This document shows, in pieces, positions 17,018-26,017 of a stretch of 64,000 nt of DNA. The translations under genes were made by a program, and so were the position numbers. How positions within the stretch are numbered: the stretch's first letter is position 1; every line of letters begins with the position of its first letter. Under the pieces are notes generated by a model, which saw only the letters and a list, made by a program, of their open reading frames with translations, made no database searches and was not told where the DNA came from. Source of the DNA: Mycolicibacterium arabiense (GTDB lineage Bacteria; Actinomycetota; Actinomycetes; Mycobacteriales; Mycobacteriaceae); NCBI RefSeq assembly GCF_010731815.2, contig NZ_AP022592.1, positions 62,001 through 126,000 of the forward strand, read 5' to 3'.

Positions 17018-17318
17018 CGAGACCTAGAACGGCGAGTGGCGCGTAGGCGGGCCAGCTTGCGGTCGCCTCCGTCGGTGTCGCCCCGGTCGTGGACGGTGAC
17101 GATGTGTTGGGATGCTCCAGGCCGGCGATCGAGTCGGCCTCGCGAATGAAACGTTGGCGGAAGGTGTCGTCGGTGGAGATGTCTGGGCGCAGGATCTCCA
17201 ACGTCTCAAGGCGGGGGAGTCGAGGGTGTTTGGCGAGGTAGACCTCACCCATGCCGCCGCTGCCGAGCTGACGCACGACGGTGTACCCGGCGAACTCGTC
17301 GACCGGCCCTAACGTCAT
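17001..17318 (-). pseudogene. Truncated Ser/Thr protein kinase (PknF-like N-terminus)
   Basis: The first ~75 residues ([20 protein letters not shown] and [17 protein letters not shown]) match the N-lobe of the complete kinase at 21382-23142 ([17 protein letters not shown] and DALKVLRTD). The ATP-anchoring Lys is replaced (ETLEIL instead of DALKVL). After EHPN the frame is lost: the expected [11 protein letters not shown] sequence is readable only in another frame. No C-lobe, membrane helix or sensor domain follows. This is the remnant of a second copy and cannot be an active kinase. Confidence 0.8.
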
Positions 17319-18185
17319 GGCAGGATCCTATAGCTGTCCAGGCGAGCAATGAGGCGGCGTGGCGGAAGCCGCGGCAACATGGGAGACGAAGGTGCGGTCC
17401 ATCGACGGCGACTACCGCTTCGTTCCCGCGGCGACGTCGAATTGGGCACGAAATCCGTCGACGACCTGTCAGGACTGGCGGTAGATCCGACGCGGCCGCT
17501 TGGGCATCGGCCGGACGTTCGAGTCATCGGGGCGATGCACGAAATGCCCCAAAGCGTCCGCCGCGGAGGCATATTCACGCACTCAAGCGTCGCGGTGACG
17601 AATCGTCCGTTGTGGTGTATCCCGTGTAAGCGTGGCGTCTTGGCTGTTCGCTGGTCGTTCCCACCCGGAACGCCCAAAAGCGTGCAGCACCCCCCTGTGA
17701 GGGCTCATCGACAGACACTCTCGTTGCGGGTCGAGCACCGAAGTGATCGCGCGACTAAATCGCAAGCGAGACAGTGAGGTTGACCCATAATCAATCGCAT
17801 TTTGCGTTTCGCGTCCTTGACGCCTCGCGCGAAGCGGCAGTCGGTGACTTCGCTGACGGGAATCTGCAGTGTGGACGGCAGGTGAGGACGTCACAGTCGG
17901 CACTGGTCAGGAGGTCAGTTGTGGGCACGAAACTCGAGAAGCCGCAGGGGCCGGCCGGCGGCGGAGTGGCTTCTCAAACTTGATGTCCAATTCTCAAGCG
18001 AAATGTCCACCCGATGTGCATTGGACACCTAAGTGAGAACCTGCAGCTCGGCCGACGGTCCGCGCGCAGACGCATCGATCCGCGGCAGCCACGTGAGCAC
18101 GCGTGCGAGACGAGAAACGAGACGCCCCGGACTGGTTCAACACCTTGGGGGAGTGGCGCCTAGTGGCTGTCTCGCTTACCCAGTA
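17319..18185. other. 867-base stretch without a recognisable gene
   Basis: Short frames occur on both strands, but none has a family match, a ribosome site and mycobacterial codon use together. The stretch contains the IS-end-like repeats at 17971-18039. It looks like degraded, formerly mobile or coding DNA. Confidence 0.5.
17971..18039. repeat. IS-end-like inverted repeat (TTCTCA...TGTCCAA / TTGGACA...TGAGAA)
   Basis: TTCTCAAACTTGATGTCCAA at 17971-17990 is mirrored by TTGGACACCTAAGTGAGAA at 18021-18039. A second TTCTCAA and ATGTCCA lie between the arms. TGTCC and TTCTCA elements repeated like this resemble the ends of actinobacterial insertion sequences. No transposase is next to them, so they may be a solo end pair left after deletion. 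Confidence 0.5.
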
Positions 18186-18329
18186 GTGACGGCGTTCGAG
18201 TTCTACAAGCTGTTGGTGACCGACGCGCAAAAGGCGCAGGAAGTCGTCGAGTCGGTCACAAGGGACACCGTCGGTGTCGCGGACTGCCGCGTGGGAAACC
18301 TGCCCGTCGAGCAGACCGTCGAGGCGTAA
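18186..18329 (+). CDS. Possible 47-residue protein upstream of the AAA+ remnant
   Basis: A GTG at 18186 opens a 47-residue frame beginning [20 protein letters not shown] and ending [12 protein letters not shown]. The sequence has the look of a folded protein (amphipathic helix, balanced composition) rather than an out-of-frame read. No ribosome site is obvious. It may be a small gene or a surviving piece of a larger one. No family was recognised. Confidence 0.3.
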   Translation: MTAFEFYKLLVTDAQKAQEVVESVTRDTVGVADCRVGNLPVEQTVEA

Positions 18330-18339
18330 GAGTAGTGAC

Positions 18340-18411
18340 ATGCCCTACCTCACCGACATGTACCACGACCAGAACGCGACGCGGCAGCACATCAACAAAA
18401 CGTCGCGGTGA
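18340..18411 (+). CDS. 23-residue leader-like frame overlapping the AAA+ gene start
   Basis: ATG at 18340 opens MPYLTDMYHDQNATRQHINK plus three residues. Its TGA overlaps the GTG start of the AAA+ gene (GTGA), the same coupling used by real operon pairs in this window. It may be a leader peptide or the decayed 3' end of an upstream gene. Confidence 0.3.
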   Translation: MPYLTDMYHDQNATRQHINKTSR

Positions 18412-19570
18412 AATCGGTCGCCGCGTTCGACCGCGACACCTTCGTCGCCCGACTTGGGCAACGGATCCTCGGTCAGCCTGACGCCGTCAGCGCAGTGGCC
18501 CGGGCGCTGTCGATTGCACATGCCGGTGTTCACGATCCCGGTCGTCCTCTAGCGAGCGTGCTGCTCGTCGGGCCGACCGGGACCGGCAATACCGAACTCG
18601 TCCGTCAGGTCGCCGCCGAAATCCCCTCTGGGGCTGACGACCTGTGCCGGATCGACATGGCGGTCCTAGCCCAAGAGCATTACGCAGCGTCGTTTTCCGG
18701 CGCGCCCCCGGAATACCCCGGAAGCAAGGAGTCCTTCACCTTGCTCGACAAGGACAAGATCGAAGGGGACCCCTATACCCCAGGCATCGTGCTCTTCGAC
18801 GAGGTCGAGAAGGCCGATCCCACGGTGATACGTGCACTGCTGCACGTTCTCGACAGCGGGGAGCTGCGGCTCGCGAATGGACGCGAACGCATCTCCTTCC
18901 GTAACAGCTATGTCTTCATGACATCCAACCTGGGATCCAGGGACGTCGCCGAAGCGCAGCGCGCATCTCGCTGGTCGTCGCGATGGCGCCGACTGCGCCA
19001 ACCCGGCTCGACACAATCCGCCCCGCGACTGCCTGGGCCCACGATCTGGTGACGTCCGCAGTCGAGAAGTTTTTCAACCCCGAGTTCTTCAATCGGATCG
19101 ACGAGACAGTTGTCATGAAACCTTTCGAGACCTCGACAGCCCGGCAGGTCACCGAGCGTGAAGTCGGTCTGTTCACCACACGGTTAGCCCGTGAATCCGT
19201 AGAACTTCGGATTGACGACACCGTGGTCGACTTTCTGCAAGCTTGCGGGTTCGACCCGATCTACGGTGCCCGCGGATTACGCAGAACGTTCCAAACGCAT
19301 CTAACAGCCCCCGCAGCCGACTGCGTATTGCGCAGTCGCACCACGCCAACCGCGCCCATCGTGGTCGACGCGACCGTGGTCAACGGGGCCATCGTAGTGA
19401 CCTCGGCTCTCCACGTCGCCGGCTCGCAGCACCAGATCGTCGTCGACGCCGCGAAAGCCGTCGTCGTTGTGCGATTGAGACGGTGGCAATTTTCCACTGT
19501 CTCAATCGCGATCGCACCGAAGTGTCAAGCCTCGGCGGCGGTGTCGTTTCATCACGGTGACAAAACTTAG
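18408..19570 (+). pseudogene. ClpB-type AAA+ ATPase (D2 module only), frameshifted, Walker A mutated
   Basis: The protein begins directly at a D2-like AAA+ module (RILGQPDAVSAVARAL), with no Clp N-domain or D1. Walker A reads GPTGTGNTEL, with Asn in place of the essential Lys. Walker B (IVLFDEVEKAD) and sensor 1 (VFMTSNLGS) are intact. Near 18950 the frame shifts and continues from about 18983 with FFNPEFFNRIDETVV, the arginine-finger region (NRID), and a ClpB_D2-small-like domain up to about 19460. The Lys loss and the frameshift make an active unfoldase very unlikely. Single-module ClpB-like ATPases do occur in actinobacteria, so a once-complete short gene is plausible. Confidence 0.75.
19471..19509. 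terminator. Strong hairpin at the end of the AAA+ remnant
   Basis: GCGATTGAGACGGTGG (19471-19486) pairs with CCACTGTCTCAATCGC (19494-19509). The stem has 16 pairs with one G-T mismatch around a 7-base AT-rich loop. There is no clear T-run, so it is either a terminator-like hairpin or the joined ends of a lost element. Confidence 0.45.
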
Positions 19571-19870
19571 TGTCTAAGAACATTGCAGCGTGGTACTGGA
19601 CGACTGCGTTGAGCGCCGGGCGAGGCGCCCAGTTGCCGCGGGGTGGCGCCGTGCGTGATCGCGGGTGTCCTGGTCAGTGCCACGTCCTCAGTTGACTCGC
19701 CCCTGAAAGCCAGCTGGCAACAACAACGCGGTCAGCATCTTGGCACACCTGAGATACGCTCCACAGAGAGGCTCGCGGCCGGCACGCGTCTGACTACTGA
19801 TGCAGAAGTCTCTAGTGCGAAACCAATTGCAGCACACCTATTTCGACTACCGATAAGTTATATTATGGTC
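19548..19870 (+). repeat. Left arm of a long imperfect inverted repeat
   Basis: This ~320-base stretch is homologous along its whole length to the reverse complement of 20062-20355. Shared blocks in order: TTCATCAC.GTGAC, TTGCAGCGTGG, CGTTGAGCGCCG, ATCGCGGGT, TCAGTGCC, CCAGCTGGCAAC, GCGGTCAGCATCTTGGCACA, AGTGCGAAACC and TCGACTACCGATAAG. Indels make the arms unequal. No frame is kept between the arms, so the conservation looks non-coding. Confidence 0.85.
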
Positions 19871-20061
19871 AACCGCGCTGTCCTGCACAGGAATTGGGGT
19901 TGCAACGAGATCGTCAGCCCATGGCGCGCCCTCGAAGGGATGCTGCGCGCAACGGGGTCCGCGGAGCTTCGTCAGGTGTAGACACTGACGTGGCGTTGGC
20001 GAGCGCGGTGGCGAAGGTGTGGCCATCTGGAGCCTCTCACCTGGGTTAATCCCCACTAACT

Positions 20062-20355
20062 GACATAAGGTACCTTATCGGTAGTCGAAAAATATTGTGC
20101 TGCAGTGGGTTTCGCACTGTAAATCCCTGCACGGTGGGCCGCGTGCCTCTGTGTGTTCTAAATGTGCCAAGATGCTGACCGCGTCGTTGCCAGCTGGCCT
20201 TCGGGGCTCGCCAACTAAGGGCGCGGCACTGAGGAAACCCGCGATTGTGAACGGCGCCAAACCGCTGCAACTAGGTGTCTCGGACGGCGCTCAACGGAGT
20301 CATGCGTTGCCACGCTGCAAGGTGCTTAGGCAGAAGGTTTCGTCACTGTGATGAA
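20062..20355 (-). repeat. Right arm of the long imperfect inverted repeat
   Basis: It is the inverted partner of 19548-19870, facing it across a ~190-base centre (19871-20061) in which I see no gene. Together they make an ~808-base palindromic element. The inner edge carries the 14-base palindrome at 20065-20078. A MITE-like element or two diverged copies of one regulatory region would both explain it. Confidence 0.85.
20065..20078. promoter_or_regulatory. Perfect 14-base palindrome ATAAGGTACCTTAT
   Basis: It sits at the inner end of the right repeat arm. The left arm has a degenerate counterpart, ATAAGTTATATTAT, near 19854-19867. Palindromes of this type are typical operators for TetR-like dimers. 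No linked regulator gene is seen nearby. Confidence 0.4.
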
Positions 20356-20479
20356 TGGTGCAGTGCCCCAAGGAAGTCAGCAGCCAGCCGTGTCGTCGTA
20401 CCCCTGTTGGTTCAGCGACTTCCTCGCCGATCGCGCGATGCGCAAGCCGTCACCGCACACACATACACAGTACGGTGGT

Positions 20480-20602
20480 ACGCCGGGCTAGCACGGCGAC
20501 CCGGGCGCCGCGATCGGTGTGACACGTAGCGGCGGCCACACCGACACCGGAGCTTGCGCCGGTGATCACGATGCGTTTTTGCCCGCTGTACTTCTTCGTC
20601 AC
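20480..20602 (-). pseudogene. Short-chain dehydrogenase N-terminal remnant
   Basis: Reading from a GTG at 20602, the frame gives VTKKYSGQKRIVITGASSGV followed by GVAAAT and, after a shortened helix, GARVAVLARR. This is the Rossmann start of an SDR with its TGxxxGxG motif. It stops being recognisable at about 20480. There is no catalytic YxxxK, so it cannot be an enzyme. It lies just after the GMC remnant on the same strand, suggesting a former GMC-SDR operon. Confidence 0.7.
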
Positions 20603-20663
20603 TGTCAACCTCCAGGGCAAATCAATAGAACGGCGCGGTTGCGCCGCGGGCCGTTAGTGCTGA

Positions 20664-20813
20664 TCACACCTGCGCGGCCATGCTGCGCGCGGTGTCGGCG
20701 AGGTGCTCGGCGCTGCGCAAAGCCAGTGCGGTGATGGTGGCAGTGGGGTTGACTGCACCGCCGGTGACCATGACGCTCCCGTCGGCGATAAACAGATTCG
20801 GGCAGCATGCAAC
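20664..20813 (-). pseudogene. GMC oxidoreductase C-terminal remnant
   Basis: The frame reads PNLFIADGSVMVTGGAVNPT, then ATITALALRSAEHLAD and a stop. It is the conserved C-terminal segment of glucose-methanol-choline oxidoreductases, which closes the FAD site. Everything upstream is missing or out of frame, so only the tail of the gene survives. Confidence 0.75.
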
Positions 20814-21381
20814 CGAAACCGCGCACTGGCCCTCCATTCGTCACTGTGACACCGCAACCTTGGGTCCGTTCACGTTGATGGCGCGCGAAACATGAGCTGT
20901 GACAGTGTCTTCTCCATTCTGCAGCTCTGCCTAGCTCGCAATTACCGCGCCTGCTGAACCGGTCACCTCACCCGTGGAGGTGCCCGGGCTACTCAGCGTT
21001 GCTCTGCGTCCTGGGTCACCGCTTCCAGTTCGGAGCAACGGCAGCGACCGCACACCCTGGGGTGATCCTCGAGGCGCGAAGACGACTTGAGTATGTGTCG
21101 TTCACCTGAGACTCCGCGGCAGTCGCCCGATTCTTGCGCACACCTCATGCTGATATGGCCGGGAAAGAGTCGCCGACCACCGCCCAACTGCAACCCTCCG
21201 TCTCGGCATGCTTGGATACCCACGATCGCCCGTCCCGCGAGTTAGCGCGAGGTATCCAGTTTTGTTGACCGCGGGTCTGGAGGCGCCGCTAGATCAACTG
21301 ATGGAGGGGCGGCCAATAGGGTGCTCCTCGCTAGGGCCCCGCCGGAAAACCGTAAGTCAGAGTAGCGATTCACGGCCTCTG
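20814..21381. other. 568-base stretch without a recognisable gene
   Basis: No frame on either strand has a family signature or a ribosome site. It continues the decayed zone up to the 3' end of the kinase gene. Confidence 0.5.
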
Positions 21382-23142
21382 TCAGCAACTGGGCGTGTAT
21401 GCGGGTCCGATGCCGTTGACCGACGTCACATACGCAACCACGCTTTCCAGTTCGTACGGGCCGCGGACGTCATCGAAGGACTTCGTCTCGAAGACTCGCT
21501 GCTGACCGACCTGCAGGCAGTCCGAGAACGTCGTCGACACCACCGTGCCGACCGCTGTCTTGACGAACGCGACAACGAGAGCATTGAGTGGGCCGCCTGC
21601 ATCGAGCGACACTCGACCTGTTACCGACGGGCCGGAGTATCCGGCGTCGTCGACTACGGCAGCGTCAGTCACCGTGGCCTGTGGTGCATCGACATCGCTC
21701 CACTCCAACCATTGTCCGGTGATCGTCAGTTCCAACGATGCCACGGTTCTCCCCTTCGGAGCATCCAGGCTGCTGAACCCGAAGTCGCCGTTGGGCGGCA
21801 GTTGATAGATCGTGCTGACCGGAGATCCGGGGAGGCCTTGGTCACCCAAGTTCGCGATAATAGCGCCGCTATCGTCCAGGAGCGCCAGCTCGAAGGGCGA
21901 ACGGACCAGCCCCACATCGAGATTGGGATTGTGCAGGCGAACATTGAGCGAATCGCCGATCTGCGTGAAACTCACTTCGACTTGGCGTGCGGTGTTGCCC
22001 GGAGCGGCGGGCTCGGCGTTTGGGTCGACGGCGGGCGCCGGGACCGGTTTCCGTGTGCCGTTGACCGCACCAGCGGTACTGCTCGCGGAGGGCGGTTGAT
22101 CCGTTGAGCCGGAACGCGCCAAGACGAAGTAGAGGCTTGCGGCCACGAGCGCGACGACGGCCACGGCGGCGGCGCCTACGATCACCGGGCGACGCCGTAT
22201 CGGTCGCTGTGTGGATTCGACGAGCGGCTGTGCGGCTGGCTCGCGGTACTTCTCTGCTGCGATCGTGTGGGCAGCTTGGGGTATGGCCGAACGGGTTGGT
22301 GAGGTGCCAGCGGCTGTGGTGAGCGCTTGGGCGAACGTCATGCAGTTGGCGAAACGCTCAGCGGGATCCTTCGCGAGGCCGGTGTGGAGCACACCGTCTA
22401 AAGGCGCGAGGTCGGGGCGACGCTCGCTCAGCGCCGGGGCGGGTGTGCTGAGGTGTCGGCTGATCACGGCAACTGGGTTCGTGTTGTCGTATAGCGGTGT
22501 GCCGGTGAGGAGGTGGTGTGCGGTCGCCGCCAACGCGTACTGATCGGCGCGGCCGTCGAGGTCCTCACCCATCAGTTGTTCTGGGGCGGCGTAAGCCACG
22601 GTACCCACGGTCAGGTTGGTTGCAGTCAGACCGCTGGCGTCGGCGATGGGTCGGGCGATGCCGAAGTCCGCCAGGTATATCCGCCGCTGCCGGTCCTTAT
22701 CGGGCTGACTCAGGAGTATGTTGGCCGGTTTCACGTCCCGATGCAGCAAACCTCGGTCGTGGGCGTAATCCAGGGCATTGGCGATCGCGGTCACGATGGT
22801 CAGAACCTGATCCACTGACATGCCCGCCGGATGCTCGCGCATCAGCTGCGCGGCGTCGATGCCGTCAATGTATGCGGTAGCGATCCACAGCTGCTCGTCG
22901 TACTCGCCACGATCATGAACGGTCAGGATGTTCGGATGTGACAGGGCTGAGGCCAGGTCGGCCTCTTGTATGAACCGCTCGCGGAACTCACCATCGTCGG
23001 ACACATCGGTTCGAAGAACCTTGAGGGCGTCCTGCCGCGGCAAACGGGGATGTTGCACAAGGTAAACATGCCCCATTCCGCCTGAGCCGAGAGGCCGGAC
23101 GATCGTGTAGCCAGCAAAACCGGTTCCGGGTGACAGAGGCAT
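21382..23142 (-). CDS. Membrane Ser/Thr protein kinase (PknF-like)
   Basis: The product has 586 residues. The N-terminal ~280 residues are a complete Hanks-type kinase: glycine loop GSGGMGHVY, catalytic Lys in [27 protein letters not shown], activation loop with [12 protein letters not shown], and DQYALA. A juxtamembrane region of ~50 residues and one transmembrane helix ([20 protein letters not shown], about 318-340) follow. Then comes a ~230-residue extracellular part with a Pro/Ala linker and a beta-rich domain containing a few Cys. It should phosphorylate cytoplasmic proteins in response to an external ligand. It stands alone, with a truncated copy of its N-lobe at 17001-17318. Confidence 0.9.
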   Translation of the reverse strand: MPLSPGTGFAGYTIVRPLGSGGMGHVYLVQHPRLPRQDALKVLRTDVSDDGEFRERFIQEADLASALSHPNILTVHDRGEYDEQLWIATAYIDGIDAAQLMREHPAGMSVDQVLTIVTAIANALDYAHDRGLLHRDVKPANILLSQPDKDRQRRIYLADFGIARPIADASGLTATNLTVGTVAYAAPEQLMGEDLDGRADQYALAATAHHLLTGTPLYDNTNPVAVISRHLSTPAPALSERRPDLAPLDGVLHTGLAKDPAERFANCMTFAQALTTAAGTSPTRSAIPQAAHTIAAEKYREPAAQPLVESTQRPIRRRPVIVGAAAVAVVALVAASLYFVLARSGSTDQPPSASSTAGAVNGTRKPVPAPAVDPNAEPAAPGNTARQVEVSFTQIGDSLNVRLHNPNLDVGLVRSPFELALLDDSGAIIANLGDQGLPGSPVSTIYQLPPNGDFGFSSLDAPKGRTVASLELTITGQWLEWSDVDAPQATVTDAAVVDDAGYSGPSVTGRVSLDAGGPLNALVVAFVKTAVGTVVSTTFSDCLQVGQQRVFETKSFDDVRGPYELESVVAYVTSVNGIGPAYTPSC

Positions 23143-23427
23143 GGAAACGGAGCGTAACGGAACCTGTCACGTTGCTGTGCAAGACCCTGCGAACCGCTGA
23201 GCACGGGCTCGACGAACCCAAACCGGCGGTACCAGTCGGTCCAGCTCCCGTCAGGTTTTTCCTTGAGATGGAATGTCATACAGAGTTGTTTGGGACTGCA
23301 TGTGAACTCAACCCATACTCGACTGCGTCCTCGCCGGCCTGCACTGAGGAGAAGTCACCGACGAGGTTCGCAACATAAGCTGTGCAGGGTCCTTGAGGCG
23401 GCTGCCGGAACGCCTCGATTGATGCGG

Positions 23428-24848
23428 TTATCCGCCCTCGGCAGGATTGCGTCGGGGGCGGGTGAGGTTGTCGGGCTGAAGAATCGTCTCCAGCTCGGAC
23501 GCGGTCAATAACCCGCGGTCGAGGACGAGCGACGCGATGTCGGCCCCGGAGTTCAAGGCGTCGGCGGCAAGGTTTGTTGCCGCGTCATAACCGATGTAGG
23601 GATTGAGCGCCGTCACCAAGCCGATCGAGTGGTCCACGGTGGCCCGCATGCGCGCGACGTTCGCGGTGATTCCCACGACGCACCGGGTGCGCAGCGTGTC
23701 GCACGCCGCCGTCAGGTGTGCCAGGGACTCGAACAGGCTGTGCGCGATGATCGGCTCGAAGGCGTTGAGCTGCAACTGCCCCGCTTCAGCTGCCATGCTG
23801 ATCGTGATGTCGTTGCCAATCACTTCGAACGCCACCTAATTGACCATCTCGGGAATCACGGGGTTGACCTTGCCGGGCATGATGCTCGAGCCGGCCTGCA
23901 CCGGCGGCAGGTTGATCTCCCCGAAACCGGCACGCGGCCCCGAGGACAGCAGCCGAAGGTCGTTGCAGATCTTCGACAGTTTTACCGCGGTGCGCTTGAG
24001 CGCACCCGACAGCTGGACGAAGGCGCCGACGTCCTGGGTCGCCTCGACGAGATTGGAGGCCGTCACCAGCGGCAGTTCGGTGATGGTCCGCAATTCTTCG
24101 CAGGCGGCCTCGGCGTATCTGTGGTGCGCATTGAGGCCGGTGCCGATGGCCGTGCCGCCGAGGTTGATCTCCGCGATCAACAGCGCTGCTTCACGAGGCG
24201 GTCGGCGTCCTCGCCGACCATGACCGCGTAACTTCCGAACTCCTGACCGAGGGTCATCGGGACTGCGTCCTGCAGCTGCGTCCGTCCCATCTTCAGGTGC
24301 GGGCCGAACTCGACGGCCTTGGCGGCGAACGCCGCGACCAGTTCCGTCATCGCAGCCTGGAGTCGGTGCACTGCGAATTGGAGCGCCACCTTGAGGGCCG
24401 TGGGATAGACGTCGTAGGTGCTCTGCCCGAGGTTGACGTGTTCGAGGGGATGCAGGCGCGCGTAGTCACCCCGCCGGCGGCCGAGCAGTTCCAGGCCGCG
24501 GTTCGCGATCACCTCGTTGGCGTTCATGTTCGTCGAGGTCCCCGCTCCGCCCTGGATGACGTCGACCACGAACTGATCGTGCAGCCGGCCAGACTTGATC
24601 TCCTCGCATGCCGCGACGATGGCGTCGGCGCGGTCGGCATCGAGCAGGCCAAGCCGCCTATTTGCCTGCGCTGCAGCGAGTTTGACGCAGGCCAGCGCGA
24701 CGACCAGCTCCGGATACCGCGATATCGAAACCTCGGTGATCGGGAAGTTGTCCAGGGCGCGCGCGGTATGCACCCCGTAGTAGACGTCGTCAGGCACCTC
24801 GCGGTCGCCGAGGAGGTCGTGCTCGAGGCGCATCGCGATCGACGTCAT
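23428..24848 (-). pseudogene. aspA: Aspartate ammonia-lyase, two disabling lesions
   Basis: The sequence matches aspartase/fumarase: [64 protein letters not shown] and the signature [10 protein letters not shown]. Near 24180 the frame breaks after RLVKQR and resumes as [15 protein letters not shown]. At 23836 a TAG interrupts PEMVN-VAFEVIGND where Gln (CAG) is expected. Translation therefore cannot give the full enzyme (Asp to fumarate plus ammonia). Its ATG overlaps the stop of the M20 gene, so it was the last gene of the catabolic operon. A sequencing error could explain one lesion, hardly both. Confidence 0.85.
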
Positions 24849-26017
24849 GACGACACACCCTCGGAGTCGATCAGACGGCGGCGTGTGCCGGGATCCGTCG
24901 CGGCGTCCAGCAGCGTCAGCGCGAGCGCGCCCGCGCCGTCGACCACCGCCCGGTCGGCGGCCGCGGTGACGGCGGCGGCCGCGAACTCCGGTTGATGATT
25001 CACGGCGGGCAGCGAGTCGATGCCGATGTAGGGGTGGATCGCCGCGATCCGCTGTGACACGTTCCCCATGTCGGTCGACGCCCGGTTCATGAGGGAGTCC
25101 GCCCCGGTGCTGAACCGGCGGCCCTGCTCTTCGGCACGGCGGACGTAGAGGTCGAGCAGGGCGTCGTCGTTGCGGAACTCCGCGTACGGCTTGCTCTCCG
25201 GGGTGATCGTCAACTCGCATCCGGTCGCCCACGCGCCGGCTTCGAAGCACCGGTTCACCCGCTGCTCCAGCCCGTCCAACTCCATCAGAGAACCCGCGCG
25301 CACGTACCAGCGCCCCTCTGTGCGTTGCGGGATGGCGTTGGGCGCCTCGCCGCCGCTGGTCATGATCCCGTGCACCCGGACTCCTTGCGGAAGCTGTTGC
25401 CGCAGCAAGCCGATTGCGACCTGGGCGACGGTGAACGCGTCGGCGGCGTTGACACCCCTGTCCGGATACGCCGCCGCGTGTGCGGCCTTGCCGTCGTAGC
25501 GAATGTGGCTGTGAGACACGGCATAGGGTTCGGCGCGGGCCACGTCGACGGGACCGGGGTGCACCATGGCGGCCGCGTGCACCCCATCGAACCCACCGCG
25601 GTCCAGCATCTCGATCTTGCCGCCGCCGCCCTCTTCGGCAGGAGTGCCCAACACCGAGAGGGTGATGCCGAGGTCGTCGACGTACGGCGCCAACGCCAGT
25701 GCGGCGCCCGTCGAGATGGCTGCGATGACGTTGTGTCCGCAGGCGTGCCCGAGGCCGGGCAGGGCGTCGTACTCGGCGCAGACCGCCAGATGCAGCGCAC
25801 CGGATCCGCGGCGTGCGGCGAAGGCCGTCTGCAGCCCCGCGTAATTCTCCTCGATCGCGAACCCGGCGTCGGCGAGGTCGCCGGCGACCCGTGCGCTGGA
25901 CCGCACCTCCTCCCACGCGATCTCGGGGTGCGCATGCAGGTCGTGCGACAGCCGCAGGATGGTGTCGGTGGCGCGGCCGGCGGCATCGCGGACGCCGTCG
26001 GCGAGTGTGGTGCTCAT
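24845..26017 (-). CDS. M20-family amidohydrolase
   Basis: The 390-residue metallo-amidohydrolase begins MSTTLADG and carries the M20 motifs: HDLHAHPEIAWEE, CAEYDALPGLGHACGHN (metal ligands), GTPAEEGGGGK (catalytic and metal Glu pair) and a dimerisation domain starting near ARAEPYAVSHSH. It resembles AbgB/IAA-amino-acid hydrolase types that free an amino acid or ammonia from an N-acyl compound. Its ATG overlaps the stop of the DUF1028 gene, and its stop overlaps the aspA start. Given aspA downstream, an N-acyl-aspartate-like or amide substrate is possible, but this is inference. Confidence 0.85.
   Translation of the reverse strand: MSTTLADGVRDAAGRATDTILRLSHDLHAHPEIAWEEVRSSARVAGDLADAGFAIEENYAGLQTAFAARRGSGALHLAVCAEYDALPGLGHACGHNVIAAISTGAALALAPYVDDLGITLSVLGTPAEEGGGGKIEMLDRGGFDGVHAAAMVHPGPVDVARAEPYAVSHSHIRYDGKAAHAAAYPDRGVNAADAFTVAQVAIGLLRQQLPQGVRVHGIMTSGGEAPNAIPQRTEGRWYVRAGSLMELDGLEQRVNRCFEAGAWATGCELTITPESKPYAEFRNDDALLDLYVRRAEEQGRRFSTGADSLMNRASTDMGNVSQRIAAIHPYIGIDSLPAVNHQPEFAAAAVTAAADRAVVDGAGALALTLLDAATDPGTRRRLIDSEGVSS

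Noticed and set aside
19643..19981. 112-codon frame in the left repeat arm
   Set aside because: The inverted copy does not keep the frame, there is no family match, and the composition is not that of a local gene.
24177..25916. 579-codon minus-strand frame covering the M20 gene and the first part of aspA
   Set aside because: Its N-terminal half is an Arg-rich out-of-frame read of the M20 gene. Only the part from 24848 downward is real aspA.
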